Assembly (NCBI GenBank): GCA_943326025.2
Contig: CALPRR020000029.1
Span: 1-17,970, forward strand
From: Candidatus Kuenenia stuttgartensis
GTDB lineage: Bacteria; Bacteroidota; Bacteroidia; Flavobacteriales_D; Crocinitomicaceae
Direction: 5' to 3'
DNA length: 17,970 nt
The notes beneath the pieces are model-generated. The model searched no databases. It was given only the letters and a program-made list of their open reading frames with translations, and had not been told where the DNA came from. Numbering within the stretch: the first letter of the stretch is position 1; each line of letters opens with the position of its first letter. Below, piece after piece: positions 1-5,784 of this stretch. A program made the translations under genes and the position numbers.

Positions 1-1
1 A

Positions 2-343
2 ATCATTTACCTAACAGAAGCAGCACTTCCAAACGTTGAAAAAAACATCATTATTCGCTATTCTCCTGAAGATTACAAATGGGCCGAAGAAAATGAATTC
101 GCTTTCTGGAAATATTTAGTGGATGAAAAATTATTATTCAACAACAATGAACGAGATAAATCAAACATGTTAAACGATGGACCATTTACGATTGGTCTTC
201 CTGAAAAAGGTCCCGATCGATTAGGACAATTTTTAGGCTGGAGAATGATTCAAATTTACATGGAGAAAAACGACATTTCATTAGAAGCCCTAGTCAAAGT
301 ACCTTACAACGAAATATTACAAGCATACGAAATTAAAGAATAA
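2..343 (+). CDS. gldB: Gliding motility lipoprotein GldB, C-terminal part (5' end outside window)
   Basis: The reading frame is open from base 2 and ends with TAA at 341-343, giving the last 113 residues of a longer protein. The start and any lipoprotein signal lie outside the window. The visible part has the GldB C-terminus: a YSPEDYKWAEENE segment, then FTIGLPEKGPDRLGQFLGW and a final helix ending in the IKE stop. In Flavobacterium johnsoniae GldB is a membrane lipoprotein required for gliding and linked to T9SS function; its exact biochemical role is not established. The fold is thought to resemble DUF2268-type predicted zinc proteases, but the metal-site region is not visible here. gldC starts 5 bases downstream, the same order as in F. 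johnsoniae, which strongly supports the call and implies co-transcription. Confidence 0.87.
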   Translation: MIYLTEAALPNVEKNIIIRYSPEDYKWAEENEFAFWKYLVDEKLLFNNNERDKSNMLNDGPFTIGLPEKGPDRLGQFLGWRMIQIYMEKNDISLEALVKVPYNEILQAYEIKE

Positions 344-348
344 ACAAA

Positions 349-693
349 ATGGAAGATAAAATCACAAAAACATCCGAAATATCTATCAAAGTTGGTTTAA
401 ACGAAAATAGTTTGCCAATCAAAATGCAATGGAATGCAACTGATGGTGGAATTGAAAAAGCGCCAGCAAAAGCAATGATGTTGTCTTTATGGGATGAGGC
501 AGAAAAAAACACAATGAAAATTGATTTATGGACAAAAGATATGTCTATTGAAGAAATGAAACAATTCTTTCATCAAACATTGGTTACAATGGCCGATACG
601 TTCGAAAAAGCTACAGGAGAAACAAATATTTGTGAAGATTTACGTGACTATTGCTATCACTTTGCTGAGAAGATGAAAATATTACCAGAGTAA
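349..693 (+). CDS. gldC: Gliding motility protein GldC
   Basis: This 114-residue protein has no signal peptide or membrane segment, so it is probably cytoplasmic. The family features are visible: an N-terminal strand (SEISIKVGLNENSLP), a conserved WNATDGG turn at about residues 28-34, then KAMMLSLWD and LWTKDMSIEEM, and a C-terminal helix with CEDLRDYCYHFAEKM. The length matches GldC, which is about 110 residues. In F. johnsoniae GldC is encoded next to GldB; its loss weakens gliding rather than abolishing it, and it is thought to help or stabilise GldB. The gene lies 5 bases after gldB and has no promoter of its own that I can see, so it is almost certainly the second gene of that operon. 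The ATG at 349 is the first start after the gldB stop. Confidence 0.92.
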   Translation: MEDKITKTSEISIKVGLNENSLPIKMQWNATDGGIEKAPAKAMMLSLWDEAEKNTMKIDLWTKDMSIEEMKQFFHQTLVTMADTFEKATGETNICEDLRDYCYHFAEKMKILPE

Positions 694-706
694 TTTTAGA
701 TTATGG

Positions 707-781
707 ATTTTGGATTTTAAATTAATTCAAAATCCAAAATTCACATTAATAATTCAACATTTAAAATTCAAAATCCAAAAT
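707..781 (+). repeat. Intergenic inverted and direct repeat of an AAAATCCAAAAT motif
   Basis: Between gldC and the DUF2797 gene, 12 bases at 707-718 (ATTTTGGATTTT) are the exact reverse complement of 729-740, with a 10-base loop. The 17-base sequence at 724-740 (AATTCAAAATCCAAAAT) recurs exactly at 765-781, ending 4 bases before the next ATG. The hairpin is almost all A/T and could act as a weak terminator after gldC, but it lacks a GC core. Similar low-complexity intergenic repeats are common in flavobacterial genomes; whether this one is dispersed genome-wide cannot be seen here. Confidence 0.75.
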
Positions 782-785
782 CCCA

Positions 786-1577
786 ATGGCTGGTACTATA
801 TCCAAAATGAAGGTCGATTTGCAAGATGAAGTGAAATACACGCTAATCTTGGGAGATGATGCCATCGACATGAATTCTTTAATCAATAAAGACATTCGTT
901 TGTTTTGGAATGGCGATATCTTTTGTAGTGCTTGTGGCAAAAAGACTAAAAACTCTTTCGGAGAAGGATTTTGTTACCCTTGTTTTCAATCTGCCCCTGA
1001 AGCAACAGAATGCACTATTCGACCAGAACTTTGTCGAGCACATTTAGGTGAAGGTAGAGATCCAGAGTGGGAAGAACGAAATCACAACACTCCTCACATT
1101 GTCTATTTAGCAGCTTCTGATATTGTAAAAGTCGGTGTGACTAGAATAACTCAAGTTCCAACACGTTGGATCGATCAAGGTGCAAGTTCAGCAATTCGTT
1201 TAGCTGAAACACCCAATCGTTATGAAGCGGGAATTTTAGAAGTTGCTCTAAAAGCATTTTTTGCCGATAAAACCAACTGGCAACGCATGTTGAAAAATGA
1301 AGTGGATGATTCAATTGATTTGGTGGAAGAAAAATGGAATCTTCACGATCAACTGCCTGAAGATTTAATTCAATTTTTCTCTGAAAACGATGAAGTAATT
1401 GATATTAATTATCCTGTTTTAACTTATCCAACAAAAGTGAAAAGCTTAAGTTTTGATAAAACACCTACCATCGAGGGGAAACTAGTAGGCATAAAAGGTC
1501 AATATCTAATTTTTGAAGACGGAAGTGTTTTGAATATTAGAAAACATACTTCTTATTTTTTGGAGGTGACTATTTAG
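786..1577 (+). CDS. DUF2797 family protein, zinc-type cluster plus GIY-YIG-like core
   Basis: This 263-residue protein matches the DUF2797 family along its whole length; the function of the family is unknown. Visible parts in order: an N-terminal beta region; a four-cysteine cluster (C47, C50, C63, C66 in CSACG ... CYPC) that probably binds zinc; a PELCRAHLG segment; the hallmark VYLAASDIVKVGVTR (about 106-120) followed by PTRWIDQGA; a helix with E152 (LEVALK); DKTNW; and a C-terminal domain with TYPTKVKSLSFDKTP and KGQYLIFEDG. The VY...KVGVT...R...E order resembles GIY-YIG proteins of the T5orf172 kind, which hints at nucleic-acid binding or cleavage, but that is inference. No signal peptide is present, so the protein is cytosolic. 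The ATG at 786 follows a repeat-rich spacer and has no Shine-Dalgarno sequence. It may be read through from gldBC. Confidence 0.9.
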   Translation: MAGTISKMKVDLQDEVKYTLILGDDAIDMNSLINKDIRLFWNGDIFCSACGKKTKNSFGEGFCYPCFQSAPEATECTIRPELCRAHLGEGRDPEWEERNHNTPHIVYLAASDIVKVGVTRITQVPTRWIDQGASSAIRLAETPNRYEAGILEVALKAFFADKTNWQRMLKNEVDDSIDLVEEKWNLHDQLPEDLIQFFSENDEVIDINYPVLTYPTKVKSLSFDKTPTIEGKLVGIKGQYLIFEDGSVLNIRKHTSYFLEVTI

Positions 1578-1614
1578 TTATTCAATTTTGAAGTTAAATT
1601 TATTTTTTGGATAT

Positions 1615-1648
1615 TTAAATTATAATTCATATTCGCCATATTATAAGA
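1615..1648 (+). repeat. Degenerate copy of the leader found before both CAP-like genes
   Basis: Bases 1616-1628 (TAAATTATAATTC) and the following TATTCG at 1630-1635 match the start of the conserved leaders at 1703 and 2462, with scattered changes afterwards. It lies 88 bases before the first intact copy and has no gene directly behind it. It may be a decayed duplicate or an additional regulatory site. Because the sequence is AT-rich the match is only suggestive. Confidence 0.4.
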
Positions 1649-1702
1649 AATATAAATTTAATTATTATAAATTAGTTTTAATTGGCAAATACTAACTCTG
1701 TT

Positions 1703-1771
1703 ATAAATTATAATTCTTATTCGTTATCATTTAAGAGAATTTAATAATTAACTAATTAAAATTTAAGAGAT
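1703..1771 (+). promoter_or_regulatory. Conserved 69-base leader, copy 1 (before the first CAP-like gene)
   Basis: The 69 bases before the ATG at 1772 match the 69 bases before the ATG at 2531 at 59 of 69 positions without a gap. The first 25 bases are identical, and so is the distance to the start codon. A shared AGAATTTAATAATT core lies in the middle. The similarity continues only through the first four codons (MKKL) and then fades, so the element is better conserved than the coding sequences. It is probably a promoter plus 5' untranslated region, perhaps with an operator. No good TAnnTTTG element is evident in it. Confidence 0.65.
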
Positions 1772-2320
1772 ATGAAAAAGTTGGCATTCACATTTAGCAT
1801 GTTGGTTAGTTTAGTATCATTTAGCCAAATGACATCAGAACAAATGCTTAAGAAAATGTTATACAATGATAGTGTGTTTTTATCACAACATAAAATTGAT
1901 GAACAAAAATTAAAAATTTCTATTTTAAAAGAAATTAATGCACAGCGAAAACTAAATCACTTACAACCATTAACATTGCATAATGCAGCTGAAAATAAAA
2001 AAGCAGCAATTTGGTGTGATACGGTTGTTAAGCGTAAAATGTTATCACATGATCATGAATATATGAAGAATACTAATACGAATCGTGTTCAAAGTGAAAT
2101 TGTCGCTGGATACTCCATAACACCTAGCGACTTCGAACAACCAACTGATATATACACTGTTATTGCTAAATTAGCAGTTGATAGTTGGATGGGATCACCC
2201 CAACACCGAGTATTAATGTTAAGTCCATCTATTTCTATAGCTGCAATTGGATCTGCATTTGGCATACCATCAGCCGCTCAATCTGGAATAATAGGTGGCA
2301 GTACTGCTAGATTTTATTAG
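1772..2320 (+). CDS. Secreted CAP-domain-like protein (first of a tandem pair)
   Basis: This 182-residue protein begins with a clear signal peptide (MKKLAFTFSMLVSLVSFS, cleavage near Q19), so it is exported to the periplasm or beyond. Residues of about 45-160 resemble a CAP (SCP/PR-1) domain: an N-terminal helix (LKEINAQRKLNHLQPLTLH), a helix followed by KRKMLSHDH, where the His would match the first CAP histidine, and DSWMGSPQHRVLML, the usual W..SPxHR helix. Bacterial CAP proteins are secreted and often linked to the cell wall or to host or environment contact, but no common reaction is known. The C-terminus departs from the family and ends with GGSTARFY instead of the usual last strand, so the domain may be shortened or degenerate. 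It shares its leader and signal-peptide start with the next gene. No T9SS sorting domain is seen. Confidence 0.75.
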   Translation: MKKLAFTFSMLVSLVSFSQMTSEQMLKKMLYNDSVFLSQHKIDEQKLKISILKEINAQRKLNHLQPLTLHNAAENKKAAIWCDTVVKRKMLSHDHEYMKNTNTNRVQSEIVAGYSITPSDFEQPTDIYTVIAKLAVDSWMGSPQHRVLMLSPSISIAAIGSAFGIPSAAQSGIIGGSTARFY

Positions 2321-2327
2321 ATAGTAA

Positions 2328-2354
2328 AAATGGGCTAGTTAAGCTATCCCATTT
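2328..2354 (+). terminator. Probable rho-independent terminator after the first CAP-like gene
   Basis: Bases 2328-2338 (AAATGGGCTAG) pair with 2344-2354 (CTATCCCATTT) around a 5-base loop, with one C-T mismatch and a GGG/CCC core. A T-rich stretch follows from about 2362. It starts 8 bases after the stop codon at 2318-2320, so it fits as the end of that transcript and implies that the second CAP-like gene has its own promoter. Confidence 0.6.
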
Positions 2355-2461
2355 CAACATTTCATTATATTTTATTTTTTTGCCACCATTACTCTTAACC
2401 TACCTAAACATTTCAAAATTTCTGGAGTTGATATAAAATTAGTAAGACTAAAATTAATTTA

Positions 2462-2530
2462 ATAAATTATAATTCTTATTCGTTATAACGTAAAAGAATT
2501 TAATAATTCACTAATTGAAATGTAAGAATC
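2462..2530 (+). promoter_or_regulatory. Conserved 69-base leader, copy 2 (before the second CAP-like gene)
   Basis: This is the second copy of the element at 1703-1771. It sits at exactly the same distance from its ATG, with 59 of 69 bases the same. The changes fall mainly in three short patches, just after the TATTCGTTAT motif, within the AATTnACTAATT section and in the last three bases before the ATG. It is presumed to hold the promoter and leader that give both genes the same regulation. Confidence 0.65.
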
Positions 2531-3199
2531 ATGAAAAAGTTAGCCGTAGTTTTAGCATTAGTAGTTAGCGGAATGGGTAATGCTCAGAAATTTAAATTAA
2601 CTGACAAAATTGGTCATACTGGCGAATTTTGGAAATTAGAAATATTAGAACATGATAGTGTAAGTTATTATAAAGTTGCAGATGCAGATAAAATATCTGA
2701 TTCTTTAAAATCTGAGTTTATTCAAACAGAAACATTGAAGAAACTTAATAAAATTCGTAAAGATGCAGGTATGAAAGAATTAATCGTCGATGCGAGATTA
2801 AAACCAGCTGCTACGCATAATGCTACTTATAACTTATATTGTTCCGATAATCAAATATTTCAACCCGGACAAGAATGGTACCAAAAAGGGCAATTTACAC
2901 TTACTCACAATCAACGTGTAAATATTCCAAATTTTGATGAAATTTTATATCCAGATCAAAGAATTAAATTGTTAGAACCAAATATATTTTCTGAAATAAC
3001 TGAGGAATTAACAATGTCAACTACATATGCTGATTATACATATGATTATATTACTAGTGACATTTTATTTGCATATAAATCATGTAGTGCACATTGGACA
3101 GCTTTAACAAAAAATCCGAAATGGGACTGTGTTTATTTCTACCACGATCGCATTAACGGATTTTGTTATGTAATTTTAGGAATATATGCTAAATCTTAG
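2531..3199 (+). CDS. Secreted protein, diverged CAP-like (second of a tandem pair)
   Basis: This 222-residue protein starts with a signal peptide (MKKLAVVLALVVSGMGNA, cleavage before Q19). It shares a CAP-like layout with the preceding gene: LKKLNKIRKDAGMKELIVDARL resembles the first CAP helix with its G/L turn, THNQRVN may match the first histidine region, ITEELTM the acidic GEN-type motif, and SAHWTALTKNPKWDCVYFY the W..L.NP...... segment, followed by final strands ending in GFCYVILGIYAKS. The overall similarity is weak, so a CAP fold is likely but not certain. Compared with its neighbour it has an extra N-terminal stretch of about 30 residues and a complete C-terminal strand. The shared leader and adjacent position suggest an old duplication or membership in a larger family. 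The function is unknown. Confidence 0.65.
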   Translation: MKKLAVVLALVVSGMGNAQKFKLTDKIGHTGEFWKLEILEHDSVSYYKVADADKISDSLKSEFIQTETLKKLNKIRKDAGMKELIVDARLKPAATHNATYNLYCSDNQIFQPGQEWYQKGQFTLTHNQRVNIPNFDEILYPDQRIKLLEPNIFSEITEELTMSTTYADYTYDYITSDILFAYKSCSAHWTALTKNPKWDCVYFYHDRINGFCYVILGIYAKS

Positions 3200-3343
3200 A
3201 TAATTCTATACATACTTCATGTTGCTTTTCAAATATGACACTCCAGACACTCGTTTGTTTTAAATAGTATATTCTTTATTTAAAGTTATTCAGAAATCTT
3301 TATTACCTAAAAATCTAACTTCTAATAAATCTCAACTTTTTTC

Positions 3344-3351
3344 TACCTTTG
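3344..3351 (+). promoter_or_regulatory. -7 promoter element for trmB
   Basis: TACCTTTG at 3344-3351 is a perfect match to the Bacteroidota -7 consensus TAnnTTTG used by the primary sigma factor. It ends only 4 bases before the trmB ATG at 3356, so transcription should begin at or within a base or two of the start codon. I do not see a clear TTG at the -33 position. Confidence 0.65.
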
Positions 3352-3355
3352 CAAA

Positions 3356-4021
3356 ATGGGAAAAGACAAACTAAGCAAATTTGCGGCAATTAAAGAATAT
3401 CCTCATGTATTCGAGCACAACGAAGATGAAACATTAGCTTTAAAAGGAAACTGGAGAAAAGATTTCTTTAAAAATGACAATCCAATTGTATTAGAATTAG
3501 GTTGTGGAAAAGGTGAATATTCTGTTGGTTTGGCTAAACATTTCCCAAACAAAAATTTCATTGGTTGCGACATAAAAGGAAATCGAATTTACATCGGTTC
3601 AAAAGATTCATTAGAACAAGGGATGACAAATGTTGCTTTTCTAAGAACTAGAATCGATTACATCACTGATTATTTTTCAGAAGGAGAAATCGATGAAATT
3701 TGGTTAACATTTTCAGATCCTCAACCAAAAAAACCTAGAAAAAGACTGAGTTCCCCCCTATTCATTGAGCGTTACAGACAAATTCTTAAAAAAGGTGGAA
3801 TTGTTCACATGAAAACCGATAGTAATTTACTTTTCGAATATACAGAAGAAGAAATTAAAGAAAAATATGAATTAATCGAATCCACATGGGATTTATACGG
3901 AGACATCACTGCTGATTTAGATCCGCTAACGAGAGAAATTTTCCATATCAAAACACATTACGAACAATTATTTACATCAAGAGGAAGTGTGATTAAGTAT
4001 TGTAAGTTTAGAATTGGATAA
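3356..4021 (+). CDS. trmB: tRNA (guanine-N7-)-methyltransferase TrmB
   Basis: TrmB uses S-adenosylmethionine to methylate N7 of G46 in the variable loop of many tRNAs, in the cytosol. The 221-residue protein shows the Rossmann-type methyltransferase core: VLELGCGKGEYSVGLAKHFP (about 45-64, SAM-binding motif I), NFIGCDIKGNRI (67-78, motif II with the acidic ribose-binding residue) and TFSDPQPKKPRKR (118-130), the family signature that reads TFPDPWPKK in proteobacteria. The Bacteroidota form often has S and Q at those positions. HMKTDS and a C-terminal SRGSVIKYCKFRI complete the match. The length is typical. The ATG at 3356 is the first start after a perfect -7 element, so the mRNA is probably leaderless. 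The gene appears to stand alone between the CAP-like pair and the toxin-antitoxin pair. Confidence 0.97.
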   Translation: MGKDKLSKFAAIKEYPHVFEHNEDETLALKGNWRKDFFKNDNPIVLELGCGKGEYSVGLAKHFPNKNFIGCDIKGNRIYIGSKDSLEQGMTNVAFLRTRIDYITDYFSEGEIDEIWLTFSDPQPKKPRKRLSSPLFIERYRQILKKGGIVHMKTDSNLLFEYTEEEIKEKYELIESTWDLYGDITADLDPLTREIFHIKTHYEQLFTSRGSVIKYCKFRIG

Positions 4022-4071
4022 ATAGCGATTTCTTTTTTAATGATTCACTTTCAATTTAGTCAAAAAAAGCA

Positions 4072-4079
4072 TAAATTTG
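4072..4079 (+). promoter_or_regulatory. -7 promoter element for the mntA-hepT pair
   Basis: TAAATTTG at 4072-4079 matches the Bacteroidota TAnnTTTG consensus and lies 19 bases before the mntA ATG, giving an expected leader of roughly 13-16 bases. The leader contains purine-rich AGAAAAGAA just before the start. The -33 TTG is not evident. Confidence 0.5.
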
Positions 4080-4098
4080 ATAATATATTAGAAAAGAA

Positions 4099-4401
4099 AT
4101 GAAACCAATTTCATTAAATACAATTGAGATTAGTGAACTTTGTAAAAAACACAAGGTTAAAAATTTATATGTTTTTGGTTCTTTTTTAACTTCTAAATTT
4201 TCAAAATCAAGTGATATTGATTTAATCGTCGATTTCAACAAGAATGAAATAATTGATTATTTTGACAACTATTACAATCTGAAATTTTCATTAGAAAAAA
4301 TTTTAAATCGCACTGTTGATCTTTTAGAAAATCAAGCTTTAAAAAACCCCTATTTTATTGAAAAAATAAATCATCAAAAACAACTCGTATATGGAGCCTG
4401 A
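4099..4401 (+). CDS. mntA: MntA-type minimal nucleotidyltransferase antitoxin
   Basis: This 100-residue protein is a minimal nucleotidyltransferase with the complete GSX10DXD motif (G27, S28, then D39 and D41 in SDIDLIVDF) and a third acidic residue, D74, in TVDLL, as expected for the metal-binding triad. In characterised MntA/HepT pairs (for example Shewanella oneidensis) MntA is the antitoxin: it transfers AMP from ATP to a tyrosine of the HepT toxin and so inactivates it. All catalytic residues are present, so this copy should be active. The gene overlaps hepT by 11 bases, the usual arrangement for this pair. Base composition looks as AT-rich as the surroundings, so there is no sign of recent transfer from a different base-composition background. 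Confidence 0.92.
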   Translation: MKPISLNTIEISELCKKHKVKNLYVFGSFLTSKFSKSSDIDLIVDFNKNEIIDYFDNYYNLKFSLEKILNRTVDLLENQALKNPYFIEKINHQKQLVYGA

Positions 4402-4729
4402 AATTAAAACATGGCTTTACGATATCCTCAATGCAATTAATGAAATTGAAAGTTATTTTATTGATACTCCAAAAGAATTTCAATATTATCAAAACGATTT
4501 AAAAACGAAAAGGGCAATTGAAAGAAACATTGAAATAATCGGTGAAGAGATGAATCGAATTCTAAAATTAAACCCAAGCATTGAGATTAGTGATTCACGC
4601 AAAATTGTTGATGTGCGTAACAGAATCATTCATGGTTACGACGTTATTTCAGATGATTTAATTTGGTCAATCATTACTAGTCACCTTTCAATTCTTCAAA
4701 AAGAAGTTGATAAACTTTTAAAAGACTGA
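4391..4729 (+). CDS. hepT: HepT-type HEPN ribonuclease toxin
   Basis: This 112-residue all-helical protein is a HEPN-domain toxin of the HepT (formerly DUF86) family. The catalytic/regulatory motif RX4HXY is intact as R76-NRII-H81-G-Y83. The arginine and histidine are the presumed RNase residues, and Y83 is the tyrosine that MntA modifies with AMP in characterised systems. The family signature KRAIERNIEIIGEE (residues 40-53) precedes it. HepT proteins form dimers that cleave RNA and stop growth unless neutralised. Translation starts at the ATG at 4391 inside the end of mntA, suggesting coupled synthesis with the antitoxin first. No third gene belongs to the module: the next ATG is about 100 bases further and encodes an unrelated enzyme. 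Confidence 0.92.
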   Translation: MEPEIKTWLYDILNAINEIESYFIDTPKEFQYYQNDLKTKRAIERNIEIIGEEMNRILKLNPSIEISDSRKIVDVRNRIIHGYDVISDDLIWSIITSHLSILQKEVDKLLKD

Positions 4730-4802
4730 TTGTTTAACACAATAAACCCCTAAATTTCTAGAAACAGTTTCAGAAAACCAAAAAATCTTAATAAAAAAAT
4801 GT

Positions 4803-4810
4803 TATTTTCG
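4803..4810 (+). promoter_or_regulatory. Possible -7 promoter element for the nitronate monooxygenase/M16 operon
   Basis: TATTTTCG at 4803-4810 differs from TAnnTTTG at one position and lies 20 bases before the ATG at 4831, which would give a leader of about 15 bases. A second, shorter match (TATTTTG at 4821-4827) lies directly before the start. I cannot decide between them. Confidence 0.35.
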
Positions 4811-4830
4811 TACATCTCAATATTTTGAAA

Positions 4831-5784
4831 ATGTCGAATAAAATAACAACTCTTTTTAATATAAAATATCCAATTATTCAAGCTGGAATGATTTGGTGTT
4901 CTGGATGGGAATTAGCTGCTGCAGTTTCAAATGCAGGTGGACTTGGGATTATTGGTTCTGGCTCAATGTATCCTCATATTTTAGAACAACACATTCTTAA
5001 ATGCAAAGATGCGACAGATAAGCCTTTTGGTGTTAATTTACCAATGCTTTATCCTGATATTGATAAACACATCGAAACAATTATCAAACATAAAGTTCCC
5101 GTAGTATTTACTTCTGCCGGAAATCCAAAAACATGGACTTCTAAATTGAAAGAACATGGAATCACAGTAGTTCACGTTGTTTCAAGTGTGAAATTTGCAA
5201 AAAAAGCAGAAGAAGCTGGAGTTGATGCAGTTGTTGCTGAAGGTTTTGAAGCTGGTGGCCACAACGGAAGAGATGAAACAACAACTTTATGCTTAATTCC
5301 TAAAGTAGCTCAAGAAATTAAAATCCCGTTAATTGCTGCAGGAGGAATTGGAACTGGTAAAGCTGTTTTAGCAGCATTGACTTTAGGAGCAGATGGTGTT
5401 CAAATTGGAACGAGATTTATTGCTTCTATCGAATCTAGTGCACACGAGAATTTCAAAAAAGTAGTCGTTGATGCAAACGAAGGCGATACTTTGTTAACCT
5501 TAAAAGAATTGACTCCTGTTCGCTTGGTTAAAAATGCTTTTTTCGAGAAAATTGAAATTGCTCAGGAAAATGGTGCTTCAAAAGAAGAGATTGAAGAAAT
5601 ATTAGGAAGAGGACGAGCTAAAAAAGGAATGTTTGAAGGCGATTTAGTTGAAGGAGAATTAGAAATTGGACAAGTTTCTAGTTTGGTAACTGAAATTCTA
5701 CCTGCTGGAAAAATAGTTGAAGAAATTATTGCAGAATATAAACTTGCTTTAGAAGAGCAAAAAACGGATAAATACAACTTTTAA
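4831..5784 (+). CDS. Nitronate monooxygenase / FabK-like FMN flavoprotein
   Basis: This 317-residue TIM-barrel flavoprotein belongs to the nitronate monooxygenase (2-nitropropane dioxygenase) family. Members oxidise alkyl nitronates with O2, and close relatives include the enoyl-ACP reductase FabK. Visible motifs: YPIIQAGMIWCSGWELAAAV with SNAGGLGIIG at the N-terminus, GVNLPM, EGFEAGGHNG (about 137-146), PLIAAGGIGTGKA (about 167-179) and GADGVQIGTRF (186-196), the last two binding the FMN phosphate. The EAGGH histidine is present in both subfamilies, so sequence alone does not separate nitronate oxidation from FabK activity. I start at the ATG at 4831 rather than an in-frame TTG two codons earlier because MSNKITTLF is the normal beginning. 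The stop overlaps the next start by one base, so it leads an operon with two M16 peptidases. Confidence 0.87.
   Translation: MSNKITTLFNIKYPIIQAGMIWCSGWELAAAVSNAGGLGIIGSGSMYPHILEQHILKCKDATDKPFGVNLPMLYPDIDKHIETIIKHKVPVVFTSAGNPKTWTSKLKEHGITVVHVVSSVKFAKKAEEAGVDAVVAEGFEAGGHNGRDETTTLCLIPKVAQEIKIPLIAAGGIGTGKAVLAALTLGADGVQIGTRFIASIESSAHENFKKVVVDANEGDTLLTLKELTPVRLVKNAFFEKIEIAQENGASKEEIEEILGRGRAKKGMFEGDLVEGELEIGQVSSLVTEILPAGKIVEEIIAEYKLALEEQKTDKYNF

Noticed and set aside
1578..1771. Possible small RNA or riboswitch in the AT-rich gap
   Set aside because: No stable G/C-containing stem or known riboswitch core is visible. The only structure is the repeated leader motif, reported separately.
3200..3343. 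Terminator or small gene between the second CAP-like gene and trmB
   Set aside because: The stretch holds no convincing hairpin with a T-run and no open frame with protein-like composition.
4056..4241. Open frame of 61 codons on the - strand
   Set aside because: It lies opposite the mntA nucleotidyltransferase gene, which has complete family motifs. The translated product is low in complexity and has no recognisable features.
4825..4830. TTG start two codons before the ATG of the flavoprotein gene
   Set aside because: The ATG at 4831 gives the standard N-terminus, and the TTG overlaps a possible -7 promoter element.
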